Source: Ferribacterium limneticum (lineage in GTDB: Bacteria > Pseudomonadota > Gammaproteobacteria > Burkholderiales > Rhodocyclaceae). Taken from it: a stretch of 64,000 nucleotides of DNA. The notes below the pieces were generated by a model, which was not told where the DNA came from, ran no database searches, and saw only the letters and a program-made list of their open reading frames with translations. Where the stretch lies: the NCBI RefSeq assembly GCF_020510565.1, contig NZ_CP075189.1, positions 3,524,501 to 3,588,500 of the forward strand. The letters are read 5' to 3'. Numbering within the stretch: position 1 is the stretch's first letter; each line of letters begins with the position of its first letter. Shown one piece after another: positions 44,797 through 56,977 of the stretch. A program made the translations under genes and the position numbers.

Positions 44797-45767
44797 GGCA
44801 ACAGGATGGTGGAACCCGTGGTCAGGCGCGCCTCGAGATCACGATGAGCCTGGGCGGCATCCTTCAGGGCGTAGGTTTGATTGACCTCGATCTTGACCTG
44901 GCCGGAGACGACGACATCGAACAGCTCGGAGCCCAGCGCGACAAGATCTTCGCGCTTCGCCGTGTAATTCATGAGCGTTGGCCTGGTGACGAAGAGCGAG
45001 CCCTTTTGCGACAGCACGATGAGGTCGAGCGGTGGCACCGGGCCTGAGGCATTGCCGAACGAAACCATCATGCCCATCGGCCGCAGGCTGTCGAGCGAGC
45101 CGGTGAAAGTATCCTTGCCGACGCCGTCATAGACCACGGCGACGCCTTCGCCGTTGGTGATTTCGCGGACGCGCTGGGCGAAATTCTCGGTGCTGTAGTT
45201 GATCACATGGTGGCAGCCGTGTGCCTTGGCCAGCTCGGCCTTGGCCGGCGAACCGACGGTGCCGATGACCGTCGCGCCGAGCGCCCGCGCCCACTGGCAG
45301 GCGATCAAGCCGACGCCGCCGGCGGCAGCCTGGATGAGCACGGCATCGCCCGGCTGCACGCGATAGGTCTTGCGCAGCAGGTAGGCCGCGGTCAGGCCTT
45401 GCAGCATCATCGCTGCGCCAGTTTCGAAAGAAATGGCATCAGGCAGTTTGAGCAGGCGGTGCGCCGGAATGTTGCGGACTTCGGCGTAGGCGCCAAGCGG
45501 CCCGCCAGCGTAGGCGATGCGGTCACCGACCTTGAGTTCGCTGACGCCCTCGCCCACCGCCTCGACGACGCCGGCGCCTTCCATGCCGATGCCGGAGGGC
45601 AGGGTCACCGGATAGAGGCCGGTGCGGTGATAAACGTCGATGAAATTGAGGCCGACGGCGTGGTGGCGAACCGTCGCTTCACCGGGGGCCGGCGCCGGTA
45701 CCTCAACCGTTTCCCAGGACAGCACTTCCGGACCGCCGTTTTGATGAAGACGAATGGCGCAGGGCAT
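44793..45767 (-). CDS. qorA: NADPH:quinone oxidoreductase (zeta-crystallin type)
   Basis: A 324-residue zinc-independent MDR-superfamily reductase that transfers electrons from NADPH to quinones. The GroES-like N-terminal domain reads MPCAIRLHQNGGPEVLSWE. The NADPH-binding Rossmann motif is QAAAGGVGLIACQWA (about residues 148-162). Length matches the family. It is the first gene of a three-gene overlapping operon. Its ribosome site GAGGAG lies inside a leader hairpin at 45768-45818. Confidence 0.93.
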   Translation of the reverse strand: MPCAIRLHQNGGPEVLSWETVEVPAPAPGEATVRHHAVGLNFIDVYHRTGLYPVTLPSGIGMEGAGVVEAVGEGVSELKVGDRIAYAGGPLGAYAEVRNIPAHRLLKLPDAISFETGAAMMLQGLTAAYLLRKTYRVQPGDAVLIQAAAGGVGLIACQWARALGATVIGTVGSPAKAELAKAHGCHHVINYSTENFAQRVREITNGEGVAVVYDGVGKDTFTGSLDSLRPMGMMVSFGNASGPVPPLDLIVLSQKGSLFVTRPTLMNYTAKREDLVALGSELFDVVVSGQVKIEVNQTYALKDAAQAHRDLEARLTTGSTILLP

Positions 45768-45818
45768 GGTGATCTCCTCGTTATCTGCTTATTTTTGCGA
45801 GATAACGAGGTTATCACC
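45768..45818 (-). promoter_or_regulatory. Leader hairpin covering the qorA ribosome site
   Basis: Two 19-nt arms (17 of 19 positions paired) flank a 13-nt loop: AGATAACGAGG...TCACC at 45800-45818 and its complement GGTGATCT...CGTTATCT at 45768-45786. In the mRNA the arm next to the start codon contains the GAGGAG ribosome site. This could control translation. As DNA it could equally be a regulator-binding dyad (TTATC...GATAA). Confidence 0.6.
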
Positions 45819-45849
45819 GTGCCGGCCGGCGATCTAGCTTCCGACGATT

Positions 45850-45882
45850 TGAATTTTGGTCAAAATTTCCGGTTGACCGTGG
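45850..45882 (-). repeat. Dispersed repeat, copy R12
   Basis: Reverse orientation: GAATTTTGGTC, AAAATTTCC, GGTTGACCGTGG. It lies between qorA and the 3' end of uvrD. Confidence 0.85.
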
Positions 45883-45899
45883 AAGTCGACCGGAAGCGC

Positions 45900-48044
45900 T
45901 CAAACCGGCGTCAGCTTGGCGTATTCCAGCGCCAGCCACTTCATGCCGCTGCCGCCGAAATTGATCTGAACGCGCGCATCGGCGCCGCGCCCTTCGGTAG
46001 ACACGATGACGCCGATACCGAACTTGGCGTGCTCGACGGTCTGCCCGATACGCAGGCCGCCGGCCGCCACCGGCTCGGCATAGCCGCCGCCGAACGAGCC
46101 GAAAGCCGGGAAGGCCGCCGCCGGCGCCGCTTTCTTGTTGAGCTTGAGCAACAGTTGCTCGGGGATTTCATCGAGGAAGCTCGACGGCACGCAATAGCGC
46201 GTCTGGCCATGCAGCATACGGGTCTGCGCGCAGGAAACGTAAAGACGCTGGCGGGCGCGGGTAACCGCCACGTACATCAGCCGCCGCTCCTCCTCGAGGC
46301 CATCCTTGCCGGCGTTGATCGAATTTTCGTGCGGGAACAGGCCCTGTTCCAAGCCGGTGATGAAAACCACGTCGAACTCCAGGCCCTTGGCGGCGTGTAC
46401 CGACATGAGCTGGACGGCTTCCTGACCCTCACCGGCCTGATGTTCGCCGGCTTCGAGGGAAGCCAGGGTCAGGAATGACACCAGCGCCCCGCCTTCGCCG
46501 ATGGCGCCTTCGTCATCGATGAAAGTGGCGGCGGCGTTGATCAGTTCGTCGAGATTCTCCAGCCGGTCCTGGCCTTCCTTGTCGGTCCGGTAATGCTGGG
46601 CCAGACCCGACTTCTCGATAATGTGCTCGACCATTTCCGGCAGCGGCAAGCCTTCCGTCTCGACGCGCAGTTGCTCGATCAAGCGGATGAAGGCGCCGAC
46701 CGTCTGCCCGGACTTGCCAGTCAACGAGGCAGCCGCGTTGTACAGGCTGGAATTGGTCTGATGCGCCGTCGCCTGCAGGTTTTCGAGCGAACGTGCGCCG
46801 ATGCCGCGGGTCGGGAAATTGACGACGCGCAGGAAAGCCGTGTCGTCGTCCGGATTGCCGAGCAACCGCAGATAGGCCAGGGCGTGCTTGATTTCCTGCC
46901 GCTCGAAGAAGCGCAGTCCGCCATAGACCTTGTACGGCACGTTTTTCGTGAAAAGCTCGTTTTCGAGCACGCGCGACTGGGCGTTGGAGCGGTAAAGCAG
47001 GGCGATCTGCGTCGGCGAGATGCCATCGCGGACCAGTTCGCGGATTTCCTCGACGACGAAACGCGCCTCGTCGAGATCCGAATACGCCTCGAAAGCCCGG
47101 ATCAGCTCGCCTTCGCCGGCGTCCGTCCACAAATTCTTGCCCAAGCGCTCGCGGTTGTTCTTGATGATGGCGTTGGCCGCCGCCAGGATATTGCCGTGCG
47201 AGCGGTAGTTCTGTTCGAGCCGGATCACATTATCGCCGGCGTAATCGCGCTCGAAATCGCGCATGTTGCCAACCTCGGCGCCGCGGAAGGCATAGATGCT
47301 CTGGTCATCGTCGCCGACGGCAAAAACCACGGCGCCACCGCCCGCCAGCAGTTTCAGCCAGGCGTATTGCAGCTTGTTGGTGTCCTGCACCTCATCGACC
47401 AGGATGTAACGGAAGCGATCCTGGTAGTGTTTGCGCAAAGGTTCGTTGCGCTGCAGCAATTCGTAGCAGCGCAACAACAGTTCGGCGAAGTCGACGACGC
47501 CTTCGCGGTTGCACTGGGTCTCGTATTCGGCGTACAACTCGACGCGTTTTTGCGTGTAGTTGTCGTAAACCTCGGCCTGCGCCGCCCGCAAACCCTGCTC
47601 TTTATGGGCATTGATGAAGTGGCACAGCTCGCGCGGCGGATATTTCTCATCATCGACATTGAGGTTCTTGAGCAGACGCTTGACCATCGCCAGTTGGTCC
47701 GCCGAATCGAGGATCTGGAAGGTCTGCGGCAGCCCCGCCTCACGGTAATGCGCCCGCAGCAGGCGGTTGCACAGGCCGTGAAAAGTGCCGATCCACATGC
47801 CCCGCGTGTTGATCGGCACCAGCGACGACAGCCGCGCCGTCATTTCCTTCGCCGCCTTGTTGGTGAAGGTCACGGCCAGTACGCCGTGCGGCCCGACCTG
47901 ACCGGTGGACATGAGCCAAGCGATGCGCGTGGTCAGCACCCGGGTCTTACCGCTGCCAGCGCCGGCAAGTATCAGGGCGTGCACCGGCGGCAAGGTAACA
48001 GCCTGAAGTTGCGGCGAATTTAAGTTGGCAAGCAGATCGGACAT
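45900..48044 (-). CDS. uvrD: UvrD/PcrA-family superfamily 1 DNA helicase
   Basis: A 714-residue ATP-dependent 3'-5' helicase for nucleotide excision and mismatch repair. Walker A AGAGSGKT at residues 27-34, motif II in LVDEVQDTN, motif III in VGDDDQSIYAFRGA, motif VI in VAVTRARQRLYV. A Tudor-like C-terminal end (VEHAKFGIGVIVSTEG) is typical of this helicase branch. It could also be called rep/pcrA-like; UvrD is the best fit by length and C-terminus. Confidence 0.94.
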   Translation of the reverse strand: MSDLLANLNSPQLQAVTLPPVHALILAGAGSGKTRVLTTRIAWLMSTGQVGPHGVLAVTFTNKAAKEMTARLSSLVPINTRGMWIGTFHGLCNRLLRAHYREAGLPQTFQILDSADQLAMVKRLLKNLNVDDEKYPPRELCHFINAHKEQGLRAAQAEVYDNYTQKRVELYAEYETQCNREGVVDFAELLLRCYELLQRNEPLRKHYQDRFRYILVDEVQDTNKLQYAWLKLLAGGGAVVFAVGDDDQSIYAFRGAEVGNMRDFERDYAGDNVIRLEQNYRSHGNILAAANAIIKNNRERLGKNLWTDAGEGELIRAFEAYSDLDEARFVVEEIRELVRDGISPTQIALLYRSNAQSRVLENELFTKNVPYKVYGGLRFFERQEIKHALAYLRLLGNPDDDTAFLRVVNFPTRGIGARSLENLQATAHQTNSSLYNAAASLTGKSGQTVGAFIRLIEQLRVETEGLPLPEMVEHIIEKSGLAQHYRTDKEGQDRLENLDELINAAATFIDDEGAIGEGGALVSFLTLASLEAGEHQAGEGQEAVQLMSVHAAKGLEFDVVFITGLEQGLFPHENSINAGKDGLEEERRLMYVAVTRARQRLYVSCAQTRMLHGQTRYCVPSSFLDEIPEQLLLKLNKKAAPAAAFPAFGSFGGGYAEPVAAGGLRIGQTVEHAKFGIGVIVSTEGRGADARVQINFGGSGMKWLALEYAKLTPV

Positions 48045-48126
48045 GAATTATTTCACAGAAAAATTATTACCAAAGGCGTAGAATGTCCGCCATAAAAAGC
48101 GGGAATGGAAAACTGGTCAGACCAAT

Positions 48127-48204
48127 TTGTTGCGATTGTGCAACGCAACAAACGAAAGCGCACGGTTTTTTACACACCGCAAAATCTAGCCAAGTATACT
48201 TGGC
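48127..48204. promoter_or_regulatory. Two palindromes upstream of the 48296 gene
   Basis: TTGTTGCG...CGCAACAA (48127-48151) is an 8-bp inverted repeat with a 9-nt centre. GCCAAGTATACTTGGC (48189-48204) is a perfect 16-bp palindrome. Both lie in the AT-rich 251-bp gap between uvrD and the gene at 48296, so they are probable regulator sites. The regulator is unknown. Confidence 0.6.
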
Positions 48205-48295
48205 AAAAAATATATTGCAGTGCACAAAACAATTTGCCCACAAGGCAGTCATACAGCAAGTAGCTACCGCTACAACGTAGTAAAGGAGAATCAGC

Positions 48296-48646
48296 ATGAA
48301 CAGCATGAATGCACCGAAGATCCTGCCCTGGATCGCCCGCAAGGCCGGCATCAGCGACGAGCTCGCGCTCAAACTGTGGCGCCGCGCCGTCAGCGAAGCC
48401 GAGTATCTCACCGGCACAACCGAAGGCTCCGCCTACTACGGCCTGGCCGTTGATCGCTTCCTGACCATCGTCGAGGACGAAGTAGGCAACGTTCAATCCT
48501 GCAGCCTGGCTCCCGCTCCCCAGCTTTCCTGGATGTGGCGTCACCAGTCCCGGATGTCCCTGCTCTCGCTGGCCGCCTCCCAGAATGCCTACCGTTACTG
48601 GCAGAACACCTGGGAAGGCATGTATCCGCAAAAAAAAGCGGCGTGA
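48296..48646 (+). CDS. Small conserved-looking protein, function unknown
   Basis: A 116-residue soluble protein starting MNSMNAPKILPWIARKAGI. No signal or membrane segment. Notable are LALKLWRRAVSEAEYLTG and a Trp/Tyr-rich C-terminus (YRYWQNTWEGMYPQKKAA). A strong AAAGGAGAA ribosome site precedes the start, and two palindromes lie upstream, so it is probably well expressed and regulated. No family recognised. The 243-bp gap behind it shows only the leuS promoter. Confidence 0.75.
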   Translation: MNSMNAPKILPWIARKAGISDELALKLWRRAVSEAEYLTGTTEGSAYYGLAVDRFLTIVEDEVGNVQSCSLAPAPQLSWMWRHQSRMSLLSLAASQNAYRYWQNTWEGMYPQKKAA

Positions 48647-48718
48647 CCGGGCAACGTTAAGTTGAATCCCGCCGATGCGGAGCGTGCAGGCTCAGCATCG
48701 GCCCCGCCCGGTCACTGA

Positions 48719-51502
<2,784 letters not shown>

Positions 51503-51513
51503 GGAAAGCCGCC

Positions 51514-52041
51514 ATGCGTTCGCCGCTCCGCCTGCTTCTCGCCCTGATCATCTCCGCCGCCCTCACCGGCTGCGGCTTCCATCTGCGCGGCGTCGGCAGC
51601 GGCAATCTGCCCTACAAGACGATGTACATCGCCTTGCCGGACACGGCTGAAGTCAATATCTGGCTGCAGCGCTACATCAAGGCCAGCGGCAGCACCGAGA
51701 TCGTCGAGGATGCCAAGGCGGCCGATGCCATCTTCCAGCAACTGGGCGACAGCCGCCTGAAGACCATCCTGAGCGTCAATGCCCAGGGCCGCGTGCGCGA
51801 ATACCGGCTGCAGCTGACCTACACCTTCCGCATCGTCAATCAGAAGGGGCAGGTGCTGGTTCCGCCCAACGAGGTGGCCCTGACCCGCGATATTTCTTTC
51901 GACGACTCGAACATTCTCGCCAAGGATCTCGAAGAAAACCTGCTCTGGCGCGACATGACCAATGATCTGGTCAACCAGATCATGCGCCGGCTGAGCATCA
52001 TCAAGCCGAAAAACCCCGACGCAGCAGAAGACGACGAGTAA
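51514..52041 (+). CDS. lptE: LPS-assembly lipoprotein LptE
   Basis: Outer-membrane lipoprotein that plugs LptD and guides lipopolysaccharide to the surface. The 175-residue precursor has a lipobox LTGC with the acylated C20, followed by GFHLRG, which is typical of LptE. A GGAAAG ribosome site lies 12 bp after leuS. It ends in a 1-bp overlap with holA (TAATG). Confidence 0.94.
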   Translation: MRSPLRLLLALIISAALTGCGFHLRGVGSGNLPYKTMYIALPDTAEVNIWLQRYIKASGSTEIVEDAKAADAIFQQLGDSRLKTILSVNAQGRVREYRLQLTYTFRIVNQKGQVLVPPNEVALTRDISFDDSNILAKDLEENLLWRDMTNDLVNQIMRRLSIIKPKNPDAAEDDE

Positions 52042-53048
52042 TGCTGCTCAAGGGCGATCAGCTGGCGAGCCACCTCGAACGCGAACTGCGGCCGCTTTAC
52101 GTTCTGTACGGCGACGACCCACTGCTGGTCATCGAAGCCGCCGACGCCATCCGCGCCAAGTCGCGCCAGCAGGGCTACAGCGAACGCGAAGTGCTCACTG
52201 TGCTGCCGCAATTCGACTGGGGAACATTGCTCGCCGCCGGCGGCAACATGTCGCTGTTCGGCGATAAAAAAATGATCGACCTGCGCGTTCCAACCGGCAA
52301 GGTCGGCAAGGAAGGCAGCGCGGCGCTGCAGCAGTGGTGCCAGAACCTGTCAATGGACAACCTGCTGCTGATCACCCTGCCCGAACTCGACTGGCGCGAG
52401 GAAAAGGCTGTCTGGTTCACCGCCCTGGTCAATGCCGGCGTCGCCATCAAACTCATGGCCCCGCCACTGGCCGAGTTGCCGGGCTGGATCGTCGGCCGCC
52501 TGCGTCGCCAGCAACAGAGCGCCGACCTCGAAAGCCTCAAGTTCATCGCCGAGCGCGTCGAAGGCAACCTGCTCGCCGCCCACCAGGAAATCCAGAAACT
52601 CGGCCTGCTCTACCCGGCCGGCCAGCTCAGCATGGCGCAGATTCGCGATGCCGTCCTCAACGTCGCCCGTTACGACATCGACGGCCTGCGCGAAGCGCTG
52701 CTCTCGGGGGATCTCGCCCGCCTGACGCGGACGCTCGACGGCCTCATGCAAGAAGGCGAAGCGCCGCCGCTGGTGTTGTGGGCGATGAGCGAGGAAATCC
52801 GGGCGCTGACCATCATTCGCGCCGGCATGGATGCCGGCAAGCCGGTGGACATGCTGCTCAAGGATGCCAAGGTCTGGGGGCCGCGCGCCAATCCGGTGAA
52901 GAAGGCGCTGCAACGGCTATCGACCGCAGGGCTCGAAGCGGCACTACAACATGCCGGCAAGATCGACCGACTGGCCAAAGGCATCGGTCATGGCAATATC
53001 TGGGAAGAATTCCTGCGGCTCGGCCTGCGCCTCACCGCGGTTAAATAA
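52041..53048 (+). CDS. holA: DNA polymerase III delta subunit
   Basis: Clamp-loader subunit that opens the sliding clamp. The 335-residue length is right, with the typical start LASHLERELRPLYVLYGDDPLL. The leuS-lptE-holA-proA order supports the call. It starts within the lptE stop codon. Confidence 0.95.
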   Translation: MLLKGDQLASHLERELRPLYVLYGDDPLLVIEAADAIRAKSRQQGYSEREVLTVLPQFDWGTLLAAGGNMSLFGDKKMIDLRVPTGKVGKEGSAALQQWCQNLSMDNLLLITLPELDWREEKAVWFTALVNAGVAIKLMAPPLAELPGWIVGRLRRQQQSADLESLKFIAERVEGNLLAAHQEIQKLGLLYPAGQLSMAQIRDAVLNVARYDIDGLREALLSGDLARLTRTLDGLMQEGEAPPLVLWAMSEEIRALTIIRAGMDAGKPVDMLLKDAKVWGPRANPVKKALQRLSTAGLEAALQHAGKIDRLAKGIGHGNIWEEFLRLGLRLTAVK

Positions 53049-53300
53049 TCAAGCCGCCTTGGGGTCGGCGGCCTTGTCCTCAGGTGGCGCGTCCGGCTCC
53101 AGATCTTCCCAGAGACAGGTATGCTCCTGACGCACGTCGTGCAAGCCGGGCTTGTTCTTCTCCTGCACCAGGCATTCCCCTGAACATTCATCAGAAACCA
53201 CCACCAGCTTCATCTCGGCGTCCACCTGCCGTTCGCCATCCCAGAAGCTACACGTAGCGCAGACCTTAACCTCGGTCGGCAAAATCAATTTTTCAGCCAT
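53049..53300 (-). CDS. Small cysteine-containing protein, function unknown
   Basis: An 83-residue acidic protein. [12 protein letters not shown] motif near the N-terminus plus later cysteines ([17 protein letters not shown]) suggest metal binding or redox activity. It is convergent with holA, with adjacent stop codons. No family name was recognised. The acidic Pro/Ala tail is low complexity. Confidence 0.7.
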   Translation of the reverse strand: MAEKLILPTEVKVCATCSFWDGERQVDAEMKLVVVSDECSGECLVQEKNKPGLHDVRQEHTCLWEDLEPDAPPEDKAADPKAA

Positions 53301-53380
53301 CTTGTCCTCGACGGAAAGCCCTGTTGTCGTTGCGGATAAGAGTTTACCCGGTTCTAGAAGTTCCCACTTATTTGTCTGGC

Positions 53381-53386
53381 TATAAT
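53381..53386 (+). promoter_or_regulatory. Probable -10 element of proA
   Basis: TATAAT in TGGCTATAATGTTCC, 28 bp upstream of the proA start. The -35 region is poor. Confidence 0.5.
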
Positions 53387-53413
53387 GTTCCTTTGCCCCG
53401 CACGAAGAACATC

Positions 53414-54670
53414 ATGGACATCAAGCATTACATGCAGACCGTTGGCCGTCAGGCCCGTGCTGCCTCGCGCCGTATCGCCGCGGCCTCGACGGCCGAAAAG
53501 AACGCCGCCCTGCTCGCCATCGCCGCCGCCATCCGCCGCGAAAAAGCCGCTCTGGTCGCCGCCAACCAGCAAGACCTGGCCGCCGCCCGCGCTGCCGGGC
53601 TTGAAACCGCCATGCTCGACCGCCTGACGCTCAGCGAAAAGGGCGTGGACAGCATGGCCGAAGGCGTCGAACAGGTCGCCAAGTTGCCCGATCCGATTGG
53701 TGAAATGGGCGAGTTCAAATACCAGCCGTCCGGCATCCAGGTCGGCAAGATGCGCGTGCCGCTCGGCGTCATCGGCATCATCTACGAAGCCCGGCCGAAT
53801 GTAACCGCCGACGCCGCAGCGCTCTGCCTCAAATCCGGCAACGCCGCCATCCTGCGCGGCGGATCGGAAGCCATCCGTTCCAACCGCGCCATCGCCGCGC
53901 TGGTCCACGAAGGCCTGCAAGCCGCCGGCTTGCCGGCCGATGCCGTGCAGGTCATCGACACCACCGACCGCGCCGCCGTTGGCGAATTGATCACCATGCG
54001 CGAATTCGTCGACGTCATCGTGCCGCGCGGCGGCAAGGGCCTGATCGCCCGCCTGCTGGCCGAATCGCGCGTACCGATGATCCAGCACCTCGACGGCAAC
54101 TGCCACGTCTACCTCGAAGAGGAAGCCGATCCGAACAAGGCACTCAAGATTGTCGAGAACGCCAAGACGCAGCGCTACGGCACCTGCAACACCGCCGAGT
54201 CGCTGCTTGTCGACCGCTCGGTCGCTGCCATGCTGCTGCCGCCGATTGCCCACATGCTGACCGCCAAGGGCGTCGAGATCCGCGGTTGCGCCGAAACCTG
54301 CGCCATCGTGCCGAACGCCGTCGCCGCAACGGAAGAGGATTTCTACACCGAATTCCTGGCGCCGATCATTTCGGTCAAAGTGGTAGCCGGCATCGATGAA
54401 GCCATCGAGCACATCAACAAGTACTCGTCGCATCACAGCGAAGCGATCGTCACCGACAACCACCCGAAAGCCATGCGCTTCCTGCGCGAGGTCGACTCGG
54501 CCTCGGTCATGATCAATGCCTCGACGCGCTTCGCCGATGGTTTCGAATATGGCCTGGGCGCCGAAATCGGCATCTCGACCGACAAGATCCACGCCCGCGG
54601 CCCGGTCGGCCTGGAAGGACTGACCAGCCAGAAATGGATCGTACTGGGCGACGGGCACGTTCGCGCTTGA
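53414..54670 (+). CDS. proA: Gamma-glutamyl phosphate reductase
   Basis: Second step of proline synthesis: reduces gamma-glutamyl phosphate with NADPH to glutamate semialdehyde. The 418-residue protein has the family start [19 protein letters not shown]. The catalytic Cys region is [15 protein letters not shown]. The conserved [11 protein letters not shown] region reads IVPRGGKGL. The start at 53414 matches family length. A strong terminator follows. Confidence 0.97.
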   Translation: MDIKHYMQTVGRQARAASRRIAAASTAEKNAALLAIAAAIRREKAALVAANQQDLAAARAAGLETAMLDRLTLSEKGVDSMAEGVEQVAKLPDPIGEMGEFKYQPSGIQVGKMRVPLGVIGIIYEARPNVTADAAALCLKSGNAAILRGGSEAIRSNRAIAALVHEGLQAAGLPADAVQVIDTTDRAAVGELITMREFVDVIVPRGGKGLIARLLAESRVPMIQHLDGNCHVYLEEEADPNKALKIVENAKTQRYGTCNTAESLLVDRSVAAMLLPPIAHMLTAKGVEIRGCAETCAIVPNAVAATEEDFYTEFLAPIISVKVVAGIDEAIEHINKYSSHHSEAIVTDNHPKAMRFLREVDSASVMINASTRFADGFEYGLGAEIGISTDKIHARGPVGLEGLTSQKWIVLGDGHVRA

Positions 54671-54690
54671 GGCCCATTATCCCGACAGAA

Positions 54691-54716
54691 AGCCCCGGCA
54701 CACCGGGGCTTTTTTG
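54691..54716 (+). terminator. Intrinsic terminator of proA
   Basis: GCCCCGG (54692-54698) pairs with CCGGGGC (54703-54709), followed by TTTTTT. Confidence 0.92.
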
Positions 54717-54809
54717 TCGCCGCCCTGAAGCCAGCACAACGACATTCGCATCAGCCAAGCAATATGTCATAAAATTGGCGCCGTTTTTTTGCCCAATAAA
54801 GGAATGCTG

Positions 54810-55268
54810 ATGGCTATCGCCTGGACCCCCAATCTCAACACCGGCATCAACGTCATTGATCAACAGCATCGGCAGATTGTCGATTACATCAACAACCTTG
54901 AAGCAGCCAACCTCATTATCGACAAGCGCAAGGTCAAGGAAATCGTCGATTCCTGCGTCGACTACACGCTCTCGCATTTCGCCTTCGAGGAAAGCCTGCA
55001 GGAAGATGCGGGCTACCAATACGTCAAGGCACACAAGCGGGTGCATGAGCTGTTCACCCGCAAGGTCGGCGAGTACCAGGAACGCCTCAATTTGGGCGAG
55101 GATATCGGTAAAGAGTTGCATGACATGCTGGCCCGCTGGCTGGTCAGCCACATCAAACACGACGATGCCGACTATGTAAGCGCGGTGAAGACGAATATGA
55201 TTTCGCTCATCGAGGAAAAGGAGACAAAAAAAGAAACGAAAGGCTGGTTCGCTCGTTTCTTCAAATAA
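54810..55268 (+). CDS. Bacteriohemerythrin
   Basis: A 152-residue oxygen-binding di-iron protein. The ligand pattern is visible: H in [15 protein letters not shown] in [13 protein letters not shown] in [13 protein letters not shown] in [10 protein letters not shown]. Start at 54810 ([13 protein letters not shown]) with AAAGGA. It may deliver or buffer oxygen. The gene sits 4 bp before gcdH but is probably transcribed from its own promoter. Confidence 0.93.
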   Translation: MAIAWTPNLNTGINVIDQQHRQIVDYINNLEAANLIIDKRKVKEIVDSCVDYTLSHFAFEESLQEDAGYQYVKAHKRVHELFTRKVGEYQERLNLGEDIGKELHDMLARWLVSHIKHDDADYVSAVKTNMISLIEEKETKKETKGWFARFFK

Positions 55269-55272
55269 ACCC

Positions 55273-56448
55273 ATGGCAAAAAACACATTTCACTGGGAAG
55301 ACCCCTTCCTGCTTGACAGCCAACTTGCAGCCGACGAGCGGCAAGTCCGCAATGCCGCCCGCGATTTTGCCCAGAAGGCGCTGCAGCCGCGCATCCGCGA
55401 CGCCTTCCGCAACGAGACGACTGACCCGGCGATCTACCGCGAAATGGGTGACATGGGCCTGCTCGGCGCGACGCTGCCGCCGCAGTTCGGTGGTGCCGGG
55501 CTCAATTACGTTTCCTATGGCCTGATCGCCCGCGAGGTCGAGTACGTCGATTCGGCCTACCGCACGCTATTGAGCGTCCAATCCTCGCTGGTCATGCTGC
55601 CGATTTACGAGTTCGGCTCGGATGCGCAGAAGGAAAAGTATCTGAAGAAGCTGGGCAAGGGCGAGCTGATCGGCTGTTTTGGCCTGACCGAGCCGAACTC
55701 GGGTTCCGACCCGTCCAGCGCCTCCACCGTGGCGCGCAGCGTACCGGGCGGCTGGAAAATTTCCGGGCGCAAGACGTGGATCACCAACTCGCCGATGGCC
55801 GATATTTTCATCGTCTGGGCCAAGGATGACGCCGGCGCCTTGCGCGGCTTCATCCTTGAAAAAGGCATGGCCGGGCTGTCGGCGCCGGTCATCAACGGCA
55901 AGGTCAGCCTGCGCGCCTCGATCACCGGCGACATCGTCATGGACGAGGTCTTCGTGCCGACCGAAAACCAGTTGCCAAAGGCTAGCGGCCTGAAAGGCCC
56001 GTTTACCTGCCTGAACTCGGCACGCTACGGCATTTCCTGGGGCGCCCTCGGCGCCGCGGAAGCCTGCTGGCACACGGCGCGGCAATACACGCTCGACCGC
56101 CAGCAATTCGGCCGGCCGCTCGCCGCGGCGCAATTGATCCAGAAAAAGCTGGTCGACATGCAAACCGAAATCGCCCTGGGCATCCAGGGGGCGCTACGCC
56201 TCGGCCGCATGATGGACGACGGAAGCGCGACGCCGGAACTGGTCTCGCTGCTCAAGCGCAACAGCACCGGCAAGGCGCTGGAAATCGCCCGCAACGCCCG
56301 CGACATGCTGGGCGGTAACGGCATTTCGGATGAATTCGGCGTCATCCGCCACATGGTCAATCTCGAATCGGTCACCACTTATGAAGGCACGCACGATGTG
56401 CATGCGCTGATCCTCGGCCGCGCCCAGACCGGCTTGTCGGCTTTTTGA
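55273..56448 (+). CDS. gcdH: Glutaryl-CoA dehydrogenase
   Basis: A 391-residue acyl-CoA dehydrogenase that oxidises and decarboxylates glutaryl-CoA to crotonyl-CoA (lysine, tryptophan and aromatic degradation). Family signatures are [25 protein letters not shown] and the C-terminal catalytic E371 in [19 protein letters not shown]. The N-terminus [13 protein letters not shown] is typical of GcdH. The stop codon TGA adjoins repeat R14. Confidence 0.93.
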   Translation: MAKNTFHWEDPFLLDSQLAADERQVRNAARDFAQKALQPRIRDAFRNETTDPAIYREMGDMGLLGATLPPQFGGAGLNYVSYGLIAREVEYVDSAYRTLLSVQSSLVMLPIYEFGSDAQKEKYLKKLGKGELIGCFGLTEPNSGSDPSSASTVARSVPGGWKISGRKTWITNSPMADIFIVWAKDDAGALRGFILEKGMAGLSAPVINGKVSLRASITGDIVMDEVFVPTENQLPKASGLKGPFTCLNSARYGISWGALGAAEACWHTARQYTLDRQQFGRPLAAAQLIQKKLVDMQTEIALGIQGALRLGRMMDDGSATPELVSLLKRNSTGKALEIARNARDMLGGNGISDEFGVIRHMVNLESVTTYEGTHDVHALILGRAQTGLSAF

Positions 56449-56480
56449 ATTTTGGCCATTTTTTCCGGTCGACCGTAGCA
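56446..56480 (-). repeat. Dispersed repeat, copy R14
   Basis: Reverse orientation: TGAATTTTGGCC, ATTTTTTCC, GGTCGACCGTAGCA. It starts at the gcdH stop codon and ends 18 bp before the ogt start. The head here is a perfect palindrome, CGGTCGACCG. Confidence 0.9.
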
Positions 56481-56497
56481 ATGACCACGGAGGCACC

Positions 56498-56977
56498 ATG
56501 AAAACCAACGCCTATCAAGCCATCGTCGCCGCGCCTGGATTCTCGCTTGGCGTACAGTGCAGCGACGACGAAATCACCGGCATCGACTTTCTCGAACCAC
56601 GCCCGGAAGTTGCCGCCACAACCCCACTTGCAGCCGAAGCCGCGCGTCAGCTCAAGGCCTACATCGCCGACCCAAAATTCACCTTCGGCCTGCCGCTGCG
56701 CCTGGTCGGCACCCATTTCCAGCGCCGCGTCTGGGAACAGATTTCGGCCATTCCGACCGGCCGGACCCACACCTACGGCGAAGTGGCGAAAAATATCAAG
56801 AACGCCCCGCGTGCTGTTGGCCAGGCCTGTGGCTCGAATCCTTACCCGGTTGTCGTGCCATGCCACCGCGTCGTCGCCACCGGCGGCGGGCTCGGCGGTT
56901 TTGCCCGCGAGCGCGGCGGTTTCCTGCTCGACGTCAAACGCTGGCTATTGACGCATGAATCCAGCCTCCCAGGCTGA
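56498..56977 (+). CDS. ogt: Methylated-DNA-protein cysteine methyltransferase
   Basis: Repairs O6-methylguanine by transferring the alkyl group to its own cysteine. The 159-residue protein has the active-site motif VVPCHRVVATGGGLGGFA with C122. Helix-turn-helix contacts lie in TGRTHTYGEVAKNI. It lacks an Ada domain, so it is Ogt-like. Its 3' end overlaps xerD by 23 bp. Confidence 0.94.
   Translation: MKTNAYQAIVAAPGFSLGVQCSDDEITGIDFLEPRPEVAATTPLAAEAARQLKAYIADPKFTFGLPLRLVGTHFQRRVWEQISAIPTGRTHTYGEVAKNIKNAPRAVGQACGSNPYPVVVPCHRVVATGGGLGGFARERGGFLLDVKRWLLTHESSLPG

Noticed and set aside
44773..44800. Partial match to the dispersed repeat (GATTTTGGCCAT)
   Set aside because: Only the tail half matches, and it is the start of the TAXI coding sequence (MMAKIKAG); no head CGGTTGACCG follows.
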